A program made the position numbers and the translations under genes. 64,000 nt of DNA. Origin: Actinoplanes aureus. GTDB lineage: Bacteria; Actinomycetota; Actinomycetes; Mycobacteriales; Micromonosporaceae. Location of the stretch: positions 62,001 through 126,000 of the forward strand of contig NZ_JADQTO010000001.1 of the NCBI RefSeq assembly GCF_015704865.1. The letters run 5' to 3'. This document shows positions 1 through 8,385 of this stretch, piece by piece; position 1 is the first letter of the stretch; each line of letters opens with the position of its first letter. The notes below the pieces were generated by a model. That model was given only the letters and a program-made list of their open reading frames with translations, was not told the DNA's origin and did not search any database.

Positions 1-2
1 AC

Positions 3-497
3 CACGACCGGGTGGGCCTGCTCGTCGCGCTGGCGGTGCTGCCCACCGTCGGCCGTGCCCGGCACCACGACCCGACGCCGACCGAGGCCGGCGGGTGGGC
101 GCTGCGGGTCACCCAGATCGCCGTGATCTGCACGTACTTCCTGGCCGCCATCGCGAAGCTGCGCTTCGGCGGCCTGGAGTGGGTCACCAGCGGCGTGCTC
201 GCCCAGGCGATCATCCGGCGCGGCACCGAACTGGCCGACCTGATCGCCGGCGTACCTTACCTGCTCATCCTCGCCCAGTTCGGGATCATCGCGTTCGAAC
301 TGCTCAGCCCGCTGATCTTCGTGGTGCCGCCGCGCTGGCGGGGGTGGGTGGTGGCGTTCTTCTACTCGTTCCACCTGATCACGTTCTCGACCATCACGAT
401 CTCGTTCGCCCCGCACGTGGTGGCGCTGGCCAGCTTCCTCCCGCTGGAGAAGCTGCGGCTTCGCCGCCGCACCGTGGAGACCGCGCACGTCACCTGA
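3..497 (+). CDS. HTTM-type membrane protein, C-terminal part (5' end outside window)
   Basis: This is the 3' part of a gene that begins before the window. The reading frame is open to base 3, so the GTG at base 12 is probably an internal valine. The visible 164 residues contain about four hydrophobic helices and end in a basic tail. The spacing of helices and the polar residues inside them resemble HTTM proteins, the bacterial relatives of vitamin K-dependent gamma-carboxylase. The nearby DUF393 thiol oxidoreductase gene on the opposite strand supports this, because HTTM and DUF393 (DCC) proteins are often encoded together. The catalytic part is not in view, so activity cannot be judged. A DoxX-like protein is an alternative. 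Confidence 0.6.
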   Translation, partial: HDRVGLLVALAVLPTVGRARHHDPTPTEAGGWALRVTQIAVICTYFLAAIAKLRFGGLEWVTSGVLAQAIIRRGTELADLIAGVPYLLILAQFGIIAFELLSPLIFVVPPRWRGWVVAFFYSFHLITFSTITISFAPHVVALASFLPLEKLRLRRRTVETAHVT

Positions 498-541
498 CTT
501 TCCGGTACGCGCACCGTGAGCGACCTCTCCATGCCACTCAC

Positions 542-594
542 GGCCCAACCCCACTGCTGTCTCGAGGGGCGTGAGGCAGCACTGGCGTTGGGCT
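542..594. terminator. Imperfect hairpin between convergent genes
   Basis: The arms at 542-559 and 577-594 pair at about 15 of 18 positions around a 17-base loop. The hairpin lies between the convergent HTTM and DUF393 genes, so it could end transcription from both sides. There is no T-run. Confidence 0.4.
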
Positions 595-662
595 GCTTGG
601 CGCGCTTCGGCCTCGTGTCGTGCTGGATCGCGGTCGGGGCGGGACGGACCTCGCGCGTACCG

Positions 663-1055
663 CTACGGGTTTACTTGGCGGTTTTGCGGCACCGCGCAGG
701 CGGCGGTCCCGCCGGGCATGAGGTCGCGATGGTCGGCGACCCACTGATAGGCCGGCCAGGCGGCGGCGCGAATCGGCCGCAGGCCGAGAGCCGAGCCGGC
801 GACCGACCAGATGCGGCCGGCGTCGCGCAGCAGCAGGGCGATCGCGTCCGGCCCGGCGGCGGTGGTGCCGTCCCTGCCGACCCACTGGACCGCGGCCTCG
901 CACTGCTCGACGGTGAGGCCGAGGGCGGGCAGGTCGGCGAACTGCCACGGGATCACCGTGGCCCGGGTCGGGATGCGGCGCTCGATGAACTGGGCGCACG
1001 AGGTGCAGAAGGAGCAGTCGCCGTCGTAGACGAAGGTCGGCCGGTTGTTCGTCAC
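663..1055 (-). CDS. DUF393 (DCC family) thiol-disulfide oxidoreductase
   Basis: A 130-residue protein with the family signature YDGDCSFC near residue 10. This gives a thioredoxin-like CxxC-type site (C-S-F-C) and the DxxC motif that names the DCC family. The length matches the family, which is usually 110-150 residues. It starts at a GTG four bases after the stop of the upstream GNAT gene, so the two are probably co-transcribed. DCC proteins are thought to carry out thiol redox chemistry and often accompany HTTM membrane proteins, one of which lies next door on the other strand. The substrate is unknown. Confidence 0.8.
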   Translation of the reverse strand: MTNNRPTFVYDGDCSFCTSCAQFIERRIPTRATVIPWQFADLPALGLTVEQCEAAVQWVGRDGTTAAGPDAIALLLRDAGRIWSVAGSALGLRPIRAAAWPAYQWVADHRDLMPGGTAACAVPQNRQVNP

Positions 1056-1059
1056 GATC

Positions 1060-1623
1060 TCATTCTCCGTCGATCGCTACATGCATCCGCAGCTGGGGTA
1101 CGAGCAGGTCGTCCACGTCCAGCGCACGCCCCGCGCCGTCCGGCTCCCAGCCGGTCGAGCCGAGGAACTTGCGCATCACGTCGTCGGCTTCGTAGACCCA
1201 GGCCACCGCGGTGCGGAAGCCGTCGTCGCGCCAGTTGTCGACGGCGGCGGCCAGCAGCCGGCTGCCGTGCCCGCGCCGGCCCCACCGGGGTTCGATCAGC
1301 AGGTCGGTGACGGCCGCGACGTCGTCGGGAAGCGGCTGCTCCTCGGGGGCGAGGGCCAGCTCGTCGGCCGGCCCGGAGGCGGCGAACCCGACCACGTGCG
1401 AGGCGTTCTCGCCCTGCTCGACGGCGATCAGGACCCGGTGCCGCGCGGACGGCGCCGCGGTGATCGCCTCGGTCCAGCCGCGGGCGAGGTAGGCCTCGTC
1501 CAGATTGGCCAGCACGTGCGCCGGGAACATCCGCCGGTAGGCGGTACGCCAGGTGGTGAGCTGAATGCGAGCGATCTCCGGAGCGTCTTCGGGACGCGCG
1601 GGACGGACGAAGCCGAGAGCCAT
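1060..1623 (-). CDS. GNAT family N-acetyltransferase
   Basis: A 187-residue GNAT-fold acetyltransferase. The acetyl-CoA-binding motif A is visible as RWGRRGHGSRLL, at about residues 120-131, following a beta-strand (VTDLLIEP). The N-terminal segment FVRPARPEDAPEIARI is typical for the family. The ATG at 1623 was chosen because the family consensus begins there; the open frame upstream lacks similarity. The gene is divergent from the YcaQ-type glycosylase gene, and the two start codons are only 42 bases apart. It probably forms an operon with the DUF393 gene. The acceptor substrate cannot be told from the sequence. Confidence 0.85.
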   Translation of the reverse strand: MALGFVRPARPEDAPEIARIQLTTWRTAYRRMFPAHVLANLDEAYLARGWTEAITAAPSARHRVLIAVEQGENASHVVGFAASGPADELALAPEEQPLPDDVAAVTDLLIEPRWGRRGHGSRLLAAAVDNWRDDGFRTAVAWVYEADDVMRKFLGSTGWEPDGAGRALDVDDLLVPQLRMHVAIDGE

Positions 1624-1633
1624 GGCGGCAACT

Positions 1634-1656
1634 TTGTCATACCCCTCGCCTAATCT
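1634..1656 (+). promoter_or_regulatory. RecA-NDp/PafBC-like promoter of the ycaQ-type gene
   Basis: TTGTCATAC, eight bases, then TAATCT. This fits the RecA-NDp layout TTGTCR-N3-N8-TAnnnT of LexA-independent DNA-damage promoters in actinobacteria (PafBC regulon). The same TTGTCATACCC core and spacing recur before recA at 33150. The -10 hexamer ends 9 bases before the ATG at 1666, so the transcript would be nearly leaderless. This is inferred from the sequence only. Confidence 0.5.
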
Positions 1657-1665
1657 GCTTTCTCG

Positions 1666-2883
1666 ATGGCTGTTCCCGAATCCCTCTCCGTTTCCCAGGC
1701 CCGCCGGATCACGCTGGCGGCCCAGGGCTTCACCGATCCCAAGCCGGGCGGTGCCACCGATCTGCGCCACCTGCGCCGCGTGCTGCGCCGTCTCCATCTC
1801 ATCCAGATGGACTCGGTGAACGTGTTGCAGCGCGCTCACTTCATGCCGCTCTACAGCCGGTTGGGGCCCTACCCGGCCGGCCTGCTGGAGCGGGCCGCCT
1901 ATCGCCGGCCGCGCGAGCTGTTCGAGTTCTGGGGGCACGAGGCCTCGCTGATCCGGGCCGACCTCCAGCCGCTCTTCCGCTGGCGGATGGCGCGGGCGCA
2001 CGAGCTGGCCTGGGGCAACATGCGCCGGGTCGCCGTCGAGCAGCCGGAGCTGGTGGCCTGGGTGCTCGACGAGGTGCGCGAGCGGGGTCCGATCACCGCC
2101 GCCGAGGTCGAGCACGACGCCCCGCGGACCAAGGACCACTGGGGGTGGAACTGGTCGGTGGTGAAACAGGCGCTGGAGTGGCTCTTCTACACCGGTCAGG
2201 TGACCGCCGCCGAGCGGACCACCTCCTTCGCCCGGCGCTATGACGTGCCCGAGCGCGTGCTGCCGCCGGCGGTTCTGGCAGCGCCGACCCCGGAGCCGGC
2301 GGCGGCCTTCCGCGCGCTGGTGGAGCTCTCCGCCCAGGCCCTGGGCGTCGCCGCGGAGCCGGAGCTGCGCGACTACTTCCGGCTGCCGGTGCGCGAGTGC
2401 CGGGCGGCGCTCGCCGAGCTGGTCGAGGCGGGGGTGCTGCGCCCGGTCACGATCGCCGGCTGGAAGGCGCCGGCCTATCTGCATCACGAGGCCCGGCTGC
2501 CACGCCGGGTGAGCGCGGCGACGCTGGTCAGCCCGTTCGATCCGCTGATCTGGGAGCGGGCGCGCACCGAGCGGCTCTTCGACATGGCGTACCGGATCGA
2601 GATCTACGTGCCACAGCCCAAGCGGCTGTATGGGTATTACGTGCTGCCCTTCCTGCTCGGCGACCGGTTCGCCGCCCGGGTCGACCTCAAGGCCGAGCGC
2701 AAGACCGGTGTGCTCCAGGTTCCGGCCGCCTGGATCGAGCCGGGCGCCGATCCGGAGGCCACGGCCGACGCGCTCGCCGCCGAGCTGTTCCGGTTGGCCG
2801 GCTGGCTGGGGCTGGAGGCGGTGGCCGTCCCCGAGCGGGGTGACTTCGCCGGTCCGCTCGCCGCCGCGCTGAAGGCGGTCTGA
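1666..2883 (+). CDS. YcaQ/AlkX-type winged-helix DNA glycosylase (HTH_42, DUF1006)
   Basis: A 405-residue member of the HTH_42 (DUF1006) family, which includes Escherichia coli YcaQ (AlkX), an interstrand-crosslink DNA glycosylase, and Streptomyces AlkZ. These enzymes have tandem winged helices and use a Q-x-Q or Q-x-D catalytic motif. Here the motif is Q47-M48-D49 in HLIQMDSVN, the Q-x-D form of the YcaQ branch. Further family landmarks are the FWGHEAS segment near residue 85 and the FDPLIWERARTERLF segment in the C-terminal half. The full length matches homologues. The start is the ATG at 1666 just after a candidate damage-inducible promoter. The likely role is unhooking crosslinks or removing bulky alkyl bases; the exact lesion is unknown. 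Confidence 0.85.
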   Translation: MAVPESLSVSQARRITLAAQGFTDPKPGGATDLRHLRRVLRRLHLIQMDSVNVLQRAHFMPLYSRLGPYPAGLLERAAYRRPRELFEFWGHEASLIRADLQPLFRWRMARAHELAWGNMRRVAVEQPELVAWVLDEVRERGPITAAEVEHDAPRTKDHWGWNWSVVKQALEWLFYTGQVTAAERTTSFARRYDVPERVLPPAVLAAPTPEPAAAFRALVELSAQALGVAAEPELRDYFRLPVRECRAALAELVEAGVLRPVTIAGWKAPAYLHHEARLPRRVSAATLVSPFDPLIWERARTERLFDMAYRIEIYVPQPKRLYGYYVLPFLLGDRFAARVDLKAERKTGVLQVPAAWIEPGADPEATADALAAELFRLAGWLGLEAVAVPERGDFAGPLAAALKAV

Positions 2884-2928
2884 ACTGGCGGCATCGACGC
2901 CGGGTGGCGCCGGTGTACCGTGGCGCCC

Positions 2929-3498
2929 ATGAGCACCGCGACCCCCTCGCCGCCCGGCACCTGGGGCCAGCTGCCGCCGTGGCTCGCCGATCAGCCGGTT
3001 CAGGGACCCGCGGTGCCACCGGAGTGGCTCGCCCAGCACGCCTATCCGCAACCCGACCGGCTGACCCGGTTCGTCACGCGGATCGGCGCCCGCTCGCCGG
3101 TCTGGCTCGCCCCGCTGGCCGTGCTTGCCTGCATGGGCGCCGCAGCGGGATACACGCTGATCAGCGATCCGGTGGAGTCGGGTGCCGCCGCCGAGCCGAG
3201 CTGCATCCTGAAATACACGACCGGGTTCGTCTGTCCCGGCTGCGGGGGCACGCGCGCCGCGTGGTATTTGCTGCACGCCAACGTGCCGGCCGCCGCGCGC
3301 CATCACCTGCTGTTCGTCTTCGCGGTGCCGTTCCTGCTCTACATGTATGTGGCCTGGGCCGGGCGGGCCGCCTTCCGGTGGAAGCTTCCGCAACTCACGA
3401 TCAGTCCGGCCGTCATGATCGCATTCGTGGTGGCCTGGGGTGTCTGGAGTATCCTGCGCAACCTGCCCTGGGCGCCGTTCACCGCTTTCTACGTGTGA
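2929..3498 (+). CDS. DUF2752 membrane protein
   Basis: A 189-residue protein with a proline-rich cytoplasmic N-terminus of about 55 residues and then three to four membrane helices. The diagnostic DUF2752 motif is present: a cysteine, then CPGCGGTRAA, then a helix ending in HHLL. The function of DUF2752 is unknown; the cysteines suggest metal binding or thiol chemistry at the membrane face. The ATG at 2929 is preferred over the GTG at 2920. The gene ends 26 bases before dapA on the same strand, so some read-through into dapA is likely. Confidence 0.8.
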   Translation: MSTATPSPPGTWGQLPPWLADQPVQGPAVPPEWLAQHAYPQPDRLTRFVTRIGARSPVWLAPLAVLACMGAAAGYTLISDPVESGAAAEPSCILKYTTGFVCPGCGGTRAAWYLLHANVPAAARHHLLFVFAVPFLLYMYVAWAGRAAFRWKLPQLTISPAVMIAFVVAWGVWSILRNLPWAPFTAFYV

Positions 3499-3524
3499 CC
3501 GGGGCGTCCGATAGGTTGTCAGGT

Positions 3525-4418
3525 ATGACGCACGACCCGCGGCCGTTCGGACGGCTGCTGACCGCCATGGTGACTCCGTTCACCACCGACGGTTCCCTGG
3601 ACCTCGAGGGTGCGGCCCGGCTCGCCGCCCACCTCGTCGACGAGCAGCGCAACGACGCGCTCGTCATCAGCGGCACCACCGGTGAGTCCCCGACCACCAC
3701 CGACGCGGAGAAGGACGCACTGCTGCGGACCGTGGTCGAGGCTGTCGGTGGCCGGGCCCGGATCGTCGCGGGTGTGGGCACCAACAACACCGCACACACC
3801 ATCGAGCTGGCCCACGCCGCGGAGAAGGCGGGGGCGCACGGCCTGCTGGTCGTCACGCCGTACTACAACAAGCCACCCCAGGCCGGCGTCGAGCGGCACT
3901 TCAAGGCGGTCGCCGACGCGACCGGACTGCCGATCATGGTGTATGACATCCCGCACCGGGCCGGTACAGCGATCGCCACCGAGACCATGTGCCGGCTCGC
4001 CGAGCACGAGCGGATCGTCGCCGTCAAGGACGCCAAGGGCGACCTGATCGCCAGCTCGTGGGTCCTCGCCCGGACCGGCCTGGCCTACTACTCCGGTGAC
4101 GACGCGGCCACGCTGCCGCTGCTCGCCATCGGCGGGACCGGCCTGGTGGGCACGTCGACGCACTTCACCGGTGCGCTCGCCAAGGACATGATCGAGTCGT
4201 ACGAGCGGGGCGACACGACCGCCGCGCTGACCCTGCACCGCAGGGCGATGCCCCTGTTCACCGGCATCTTCCGGTCGCCGGGGACGATGCTGGTGAAGGC
4301 CGGGTTGAACGCGCTCGGTCTGCCGGCCGGGCCCGTCCGCTCGCCGCTGGTCGACGCGGGCGAAGAGGAATTGAACCAATTGCGCCAGGACGCCGCCGCG
4401 GCCGGCATCGTGCTCTGA
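3525..4418 (+). CDS. dapA: 4-hydroxy-tetrahydrodipicolinate synthase DapA
   Basis: A 297-residue cytosolic TIM-barrel enzyme that condenses pyruvate with aspartate semialdehyde, the first committed step to diaminopimelate and lysine. Visible landmarks are the GTTGESPTT phosphate/substrate loop near residue 47, the TPYYNKP motif with the catalytic tyrosines, and the Schiff-base lysine K168 in AVKDAKGD. The length is standard. The gene is followed after 13 bases by rnj, a dapA-rnj pairing common in actinobacteria and firmicutes. dapF, a later step of the same pathway, lies at 61.5 kb in this window. Confidence 0.97.
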   Translation: MTHDPRPFGRLLTAMVTPFTTDGSLDLEGAARLAAHLVDEQRNDALVISGTTGESPTTTDAEKDALLRTVVEAVGGRARIVAGVGTNNTAHTIELAHAAEKAGAHGLLVVTPYYNKPPQAGVERHFKAVADATGLPIMVYDIPHRAGTAIATETMCRLAEHERIVAVKDAKGDLIASSWVLARTGLAYYSGDDAATLPLLAIGGTGLVGTSTHFTGALAKDMIESYERGDTTAALTLHRRAMPLFTGIFRSPGTMLVKAGLNALGLPAGPVRSPLVDAGEEELNQLRQDAAAAGIVL

Positions 4419-4431
4419 CAGGAAGAGGCGA

Positions 4432-6120
4432 ATGAGTCAAGCTCACGTGGAGCTGGGTCCGCCACCACCGCTGCCGGAGGGCGCCCTGCGCGTCGTCCCG
4501 CTCGGCGGGCTCGGCGCCATCGGCCGCAACATGACCGTCTTCGAGTACGACGGGAAGCTACTGGTCGTCGACTGCGGGGTGCTCTTCCCCGACGTCGAGC
4601 AGCCGGGTGTCGACCTGATCCTGCCGGACTTCACACCGGTCCTGGACCGGCTGGAGGACATCCAGGCGATCGTGCTCACCCACGGTCACGAGGACCACAT
4701 CGGCGCGGTGCCCTATCTGCTGGCACACAAGCCGGACATCCCGCTTGTCGGGTCGGAGTTCACGCTGGCGCTGGTCGAGGCGAAACTGGCCGAGCGGCGG
4801 CTGGATCCGTACACACTGACCGTGCGGGAGGGGCAGACCGAGCGGCTCGGCCCGTTCGAGTGCGAGTTCTTCGCGGTCAACCACTCGATCCCCGACGCGC
4901 TGGCGGTCGCCGTGCGTACGCCGGCGGGTCTGGTGCTGCACACCGGCGACTTCAAGATGGATCAGGTGCCGCTGGACGGGCGGATCACCGACCTCGCGGG
5001 CTTCGCCCGGCTCGGCTCCGAGGGCGTCGATCTGCTGCTCTCCGACTCCACGAACGCCGAGGTGCCCGGTTTCGTCACGCCGGAGCGGGACATCGGCCCG
5101 GTGCTCAGCTCGATCTTCAGCAAGGCGCGCGGCCGGATCATCGTGGCCAGCTTCGCCTCACACGTGCACCGGGTGCAGCAGGTGATGGACGCCGCCTGGG
5201 AGTACGACCGGAAGGTCGCCCTGATCGGCCGCTCCATGGTCAGGAACATGGGCATCGCCCGTGACCTGGGATTGCTGCGCATCCCGGACGGCCTGCTGGT
5301 CGGTCTCGACGAGGCCACCCACCTGCCGCCGGACGAGATCGTCTTCATGTCCACCGGTTCGCAGGGCGAGCCGATGAGCGCCCTGGGCCGGATGTCCACC
5401 GGCGACCACCGGCACATCACCATCGAGTCCGGTGACACCGTGGTGCTGGCCAGTTCGCTGGTCCCGGGCAACGAGACCTCGGTCTACCGGGTGATCAACC
5501 AGCTCTCCCGGGCCGGTGCCACGGTGATCCACAAGGAGACCGCCAAGGTGCACGTCTCCGGTCACGCGCCCGCCGGCGAGCTGCTCTACCTGCTCAACGT
5601 GACCCGGCCGAGCAACCTGATGCCGGTGCACGGCGAGTGGCGGCACCTGCGCGCTCACGCCCAGCTGGGCATCGAGTCCGGGGTGGCCCCGGACCGGGTG
5701 GTGCTCTGCGAGGACGGCGACGTGGTGGACCTGGTCGAGGGTCACGCCCGCGTGGTCGGCCGGGTGAAGAGCCGGTACGTCTACGTGGACGGTCTCGCGG
5801 TCGGCGACGTCAGCGAGTCGCTGCTCACCGAGCGCCGGATCCTCGGCGACGGCGGGTTCATCGCCGCCACCGTGGTGATCGACTCGGTCACCGGCAAGGT
5901 GGTCGGCGAACCGGTCATCTCGGCGAAGGGCTTCTCCGAGGACCCGGAGGCGTTCAGCCCGGTCGTCCCGCTGCTGACCGCGGCGCTGCACCGGTCCGCC
6001 GAGGACGGCATCACCGACACGCACCAGTTGCAGCAGGTGGTGCGCCGTACGGTGGGCCGCTGGGTGAACGACGCGTACCGCCGCCGGCCGATGATCGTCC
6101 CCACGGTTGTAGAAGTTTGA
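4432..6120 (+). CDS. rnj: Ribonuclease J
   Basis: A 562-residue metallo-beta-lactamase/beta-CASP ribonuclease for mRNA decay and rRNA maturation, with 5'-exonuclease and endonuclease activity. The zinc-binding motif HGHEDH lies at about residues 84-89. The further histidine motifs NHSIPDA and HTGDFK follow, and the beta-CASP motif ending HVSGHAPAGE is present. The start ATG has a GGAAGAGG ribosome-binding site. The length matches RNase J. The gene is in an operon with dapA. RNase Y (rny), the other major degradative endonuclease, is also encoded in this window, so both decay enzymes are present in this organism. Confidence 0.97.
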   Translation: MSQAHVELGPPPPLPEGALRVVPLGGLGAIGRNMTVFEYDGKLLVVDCGVLFPDVEQPGVDLILPDFTPVLDRLEDIQAIVLTHGHEDHIGAVPYLLAHKPDIPLVGSEFTLALVEAKLAERRLDPYTLTVREGQTERLGPFECEFFAVNHSIPDALAVAVRTPAGLVLHTGDFKMDQVPLDGRITDLAGFARLGSEGVDLLLSDSTNAEVPGFVTPERDIGPVLSSIFSKARGRIIVASFASHVHRVQQVMDAAWEYDRKVALIGRSMVRNMGIARDLGLLRIPDGLLVGLDEATHLPPDEIVFMSTGSQGEPMSALGRMSTGDHRHITIESGDTVVLASSLVPGNETSVYRVINQLSRAGATVIHKETAKVHVSGHAPAGELLYLLNVTRPSNLMPVHGEWRHLRAHAQLGIESGVAPDRVVLCEDGDVVDLVEGHARVVGRVKSRYVYVDGLAVGDVSESLLTERRILGDGGFIAATVVIDSVTGKVVGEPVISAKGFSEDPEAFSPVVPLLTAALHRSAEDGITDTHQLQQVVRRTVGRWVNDAYRRRPMIVPTVVEV

Positions 6121-6207
6121 GGCCTTTTTCAACCATCTGAGAGTCAGCTGCGTACTCCCTGGCACGGTGCCGCCCCCACGGCACCCGTGGCGGAGGGAGT
6201 TCTCCAG

Positions 6208-7758
6208 ATGCAGCGCAGACCGATCGCCGTGGCGGCGGCGGTGTTGGCGGCGACCGGAGCGGCGGTGGCCTTCACCCTGCCGTCGCTCGCCGGGACCGAG
6301 TCCGACGGCTCGTCGTCGACCGTGGCCGCGGGTAAGGGCGGGGACATCGCCCCGCAGTTGCTCTCGGCGATGAAACGCGACCTGGGCCTCGACGGCGACC
6401 AGGCGCGGGCCCGGCTCGCGAAGGCGGAATGGGCCGGCGGGGTCTCGGCGACGCTCGCCGCGCAGACCGGCGAGGATTTCGGCGGCGCGTGGCTGGACGG
6501 CACCACGCTCAAGGTCGCGGTCACCGACCCGGGCGCGGCTGACGAGGTCAAGGCCGCCGGTGCGGTGCCGGTGCTGGTCAAGCGCAGTGAGGCGCAGCTC
6601 GACGCGGCGAAGACGAAGCTGGACGAGGCGAACTCCAGTCCGGACGACGTGACCGGCTGGTACGTGGACCCCGCCACCAACAAGGTGGTCGTGGTCGCGC
6701 AGCCGGGCGCCAAGTCGGACGCGCTGCGGTGGGCCCAGAACAACGGGCTCTCCGGCAACGCGGTGACCGTGAAGATCAGCGACGCGCAGCCGAAGCCGCT
6801 CTTCGACGTGCGTGGCGCGGACCCGTACTTCATCAACGTGGGCGGCGGGCAGGCCCGCTGTTCGATCGGCTTCTCGGTGGAGGGCGGCTTCGTCACCGCC
6901 GGGCACTGTGGTGCCGAGGGCGCGCAGACCACCGGCTTCAACAACGAGGCGCAGGGCACCGTGGAGTTCTCGGTGTTCCCCGGCGAGGCCGACATGGGCT
7001 TCGTCGCGGTGAACGGGGACTGGACCCCGCGCGCGGTGGTCAACGACTTCCGCGGCAACGAGCTTCCGGTGGCGGGTAACACCGAGGCACCGGTCGGTGC
7101 CGCGGTCTGCCGGTCCGGCTCCTCCACGGGCACGTTCTGCGGCACGATCCTGGCCAAGAACCAGACCGTCCGGTACCCGGAGGGCGCGGTCACCGGGCTC
7201 ACGCGTACCGATGTCTGTGCTGAGGGCGGTGACTCCGGCGGGCCGTGGCTCTCCGGCGACCAGGCCCAGGGCATGACGTCCGGCGGTTCGGGTGACTGCA
7301 CGGTCGGCGGCGAGACGTTCTTCCAGCCGCTCAACGAGGTCCTGGCCGCGCAGGACCTGACGCTGGTGACCAACGGCGAGGCTCCGGCTCCGCCGGCCGC
7401 GACCGAGCCGCCGGCCGAGAACGAGCCGCCGGCGGGGGAGACCTCGGCGTGCGCCGGCCTTCCGGTGCAGCGTGAGGGCTCGCTCGCGCGGGCCGGTGCG
7501 GCGCAGTCCCAGCCGAACGGTGGCGCGTACCGCGCCCGGGCCGGCACGCACACCGCCTGCCTGGACGCACCGGAGGGGGCGGACTTCGATCTGGCACTCC
7601 AGCGGCTCAACAGCAGGGGCCAGTTCCGTACGGTCGCCCAGGCCACCGGTGACGGCGACAAGACGCTGAGCTTCACCGGCCGGACCGGCACCTACCGCTA
7701 CGTCGTGGTGGCCTCCGCCGGCACCGGGGCCTACTCGCTGGGCTTCAACGTCTCCTAG
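6208..7758 (+). CDS. Secreted alpha-lytic-type serine protease (S1E) with C-terminal accessory domain
   Basis: A 516-residue exported protease precursor. Residues 1-30 form a signal peptide (basic start, hydrophobic core AAAVLAATGAAVAFTLP). Residues from about 40-190 look like the folding prodomain of alpha-lytic/streptogrisin proteases. The chymotrypsin-fold catalytic triad is visible: TAGHC (His), EADMGF (Asp) and GDSGGPW (Ser), with paired cysteines. A Pro/Glu-rich linker at about residues 393-413 leads to a beta-rich C-terminal domain of about 100 residues resembling a bacterial pre-peptidase (PPC) domain. The ATG at 6208 is preceded by GGAGGGAG. The gene stands alone between rnj and a strong terminator. 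Confidence 0.9.
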   Translation: MQRRPIAVAAAVLAATGAAVAFTLPSLAGTESDGSSSTVAAGKGGDIAPQLLSAMKRDLGLDGDQARARLAKAEWAGGVSATLAAQTGEDFGGAWLDGTTLKVAVTDPGAADEVKAAGAVPVLVKRSEAQLDAAKTKLDEANSSPDDVTGWYVDPATNKVVVVAQPGAKSDALRWAQNNGLSGNAVTVKISDAQPKPLFDVRGADPYFINVGGGQARCSIGFSVEGGFVTAGHCGAEGAQTTGFNNEAQGTVEFSVFPGEADMGFVAVNGDWTPRAVVNDFRGNELPVAGNTEAPVGAAVCRSGSSTGTFCGTILAKNQTVRYPEGAVTGLTRTDVCAEGGDSGGPWLSGDQAQGMTSGGSGDCTVGGETFFQPLNEVLAAQDLTLVTNGEAPAPPAATEPPAENEPPAGETSACAGLPVQREGSLARAGAAQSQPNGGAYRARAGTHTACLDAPEGADFDLALQRLNSRGQFRTVAQATGDGDKTLSFTGRTGTYRYVVVASAGTGAYSLGFNVS

Positions 7759-7767
7759 CGGCCGTCG

Positions 7768-7800
7768 GCGCGGCCGGGTGTGGAAGCCACCCGGCCGCGC
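7768..7800 (+). terminator. Strong hairpin after the serine protease gene
   Basis: Perfect 13-bp arms (7768-7780 and 7788-7800) flank a 7-base loop, nine bases after the protease stop codon. There is no T-run, as is usual for high-GC actinobacterial terminators. Confidence 0.8.
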
Positions 7801-7853
7801 CGCATGCCGGGCCCGGAACCTCCGCCCGGCCAGGTGCTGAGGCCCGGTTACGC

Positions 7854-7890
7854 GATCGGGGCTCTCGTGTACGTCACGAGGGCCCCGATC
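7854..7890 (-). terminator. Hairpin overlapping the 3' end of the YbjN gene
   Basis: Sixteen-base arms at 7854-7869 and 7875-7890 with one G-T type mismatch and a 5-base loop. The YbjN stop codon (7874-7876) lies in the loop/right arm, so the last codons of that gene form half of the stem. It probably ends minus-strand transcription and may also block read-through from the plus strand. Confidence 0.7.
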
Positions 7891-8338
7891 CGCCGCTCTT
7901 CAGCTCGCCCAGCGCCTCACCCATCCGGCAGCCGGTCGCGATCCCGCACAGCAGCACCTGGTCGAGCTGTTCCGGCGTCACGCCGTGCTCCCAGTCGGTG
8001 GTGACCTCGCCCACCACGACCGCGTTGCCCTCGTCGGTCACGTGCACGTACGCCTTCGGCCACAGCTGATCGCGGTTCCAGGTGTTGCAGAACTCGTAGA
8101 GCTTGGGCACGTCCTCCACCGAGAAGACGTGCTGCATCATCGCGCGAATCTGGAGGATCTCCCTCCGCTCGCCGAGCCGGAAGAAGTAGATGAGGTTGCC
8201 CTGGAAGTTGCCGGCGACGTCGTCGTCGGCATCGACGAAGTACGCGAAGCCCCGGGCATCCAGAGCAGCCTTGATCATGTCGTTGTCGAGAGGTTGCACC
8301 TGGTGATGGTATTCGCCCGGAAAGCGAGAAGCTGTCAC
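7874..8338 (-). CDS. YbjN domain-containing protein
   Basis: A 154-residue protein of the YbjN family, a fold related to type III secretion chaperones (bacterial sensory transduction regulator). Typical features are an N-terminal helix [15 protein letters not shown], the [12 protein letters not shown] strand region and the central [14 protein letters not shown] segment. It starts at a GTG at 8338 with an AGAAGG ribosome-binding site; the internal ATG at 8279 is a shorter alternative. Many actinobacteria carry several paralogues of unknown role. The gene is divergent from ftsK, with only 47 bases between the two starts, so the promoters must overlap or one gene is nearly leaderless. Confidence 0.8.
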   Translation of the reverse strand: MTASRFPGEYHHQVQPLDNDMIKAALDARGFAYFVDADDDVAGNFQGNLIYFFRLGERREILQIRAMMQHVFSVEDVPKLYEFCNTWNRDQLWPKAYVHVTDEGNAVVVGEVTTDWEHGVTPEQLDQVLLCGIATGCRMGEALGELKSGGSGPS

Positions 8339-8385
8339 GGTGCGCCTTCTCGGCGGATTGGGCTCGTCCGGCTACGGTGACATCC

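Noticed and set aside
2904-3524. Open frame extending dapA about 207 residues upstream
   Set aside because: That stretch is a shadow of the DUF2752 gene; DapA homologues begin at the ATG at 3525.
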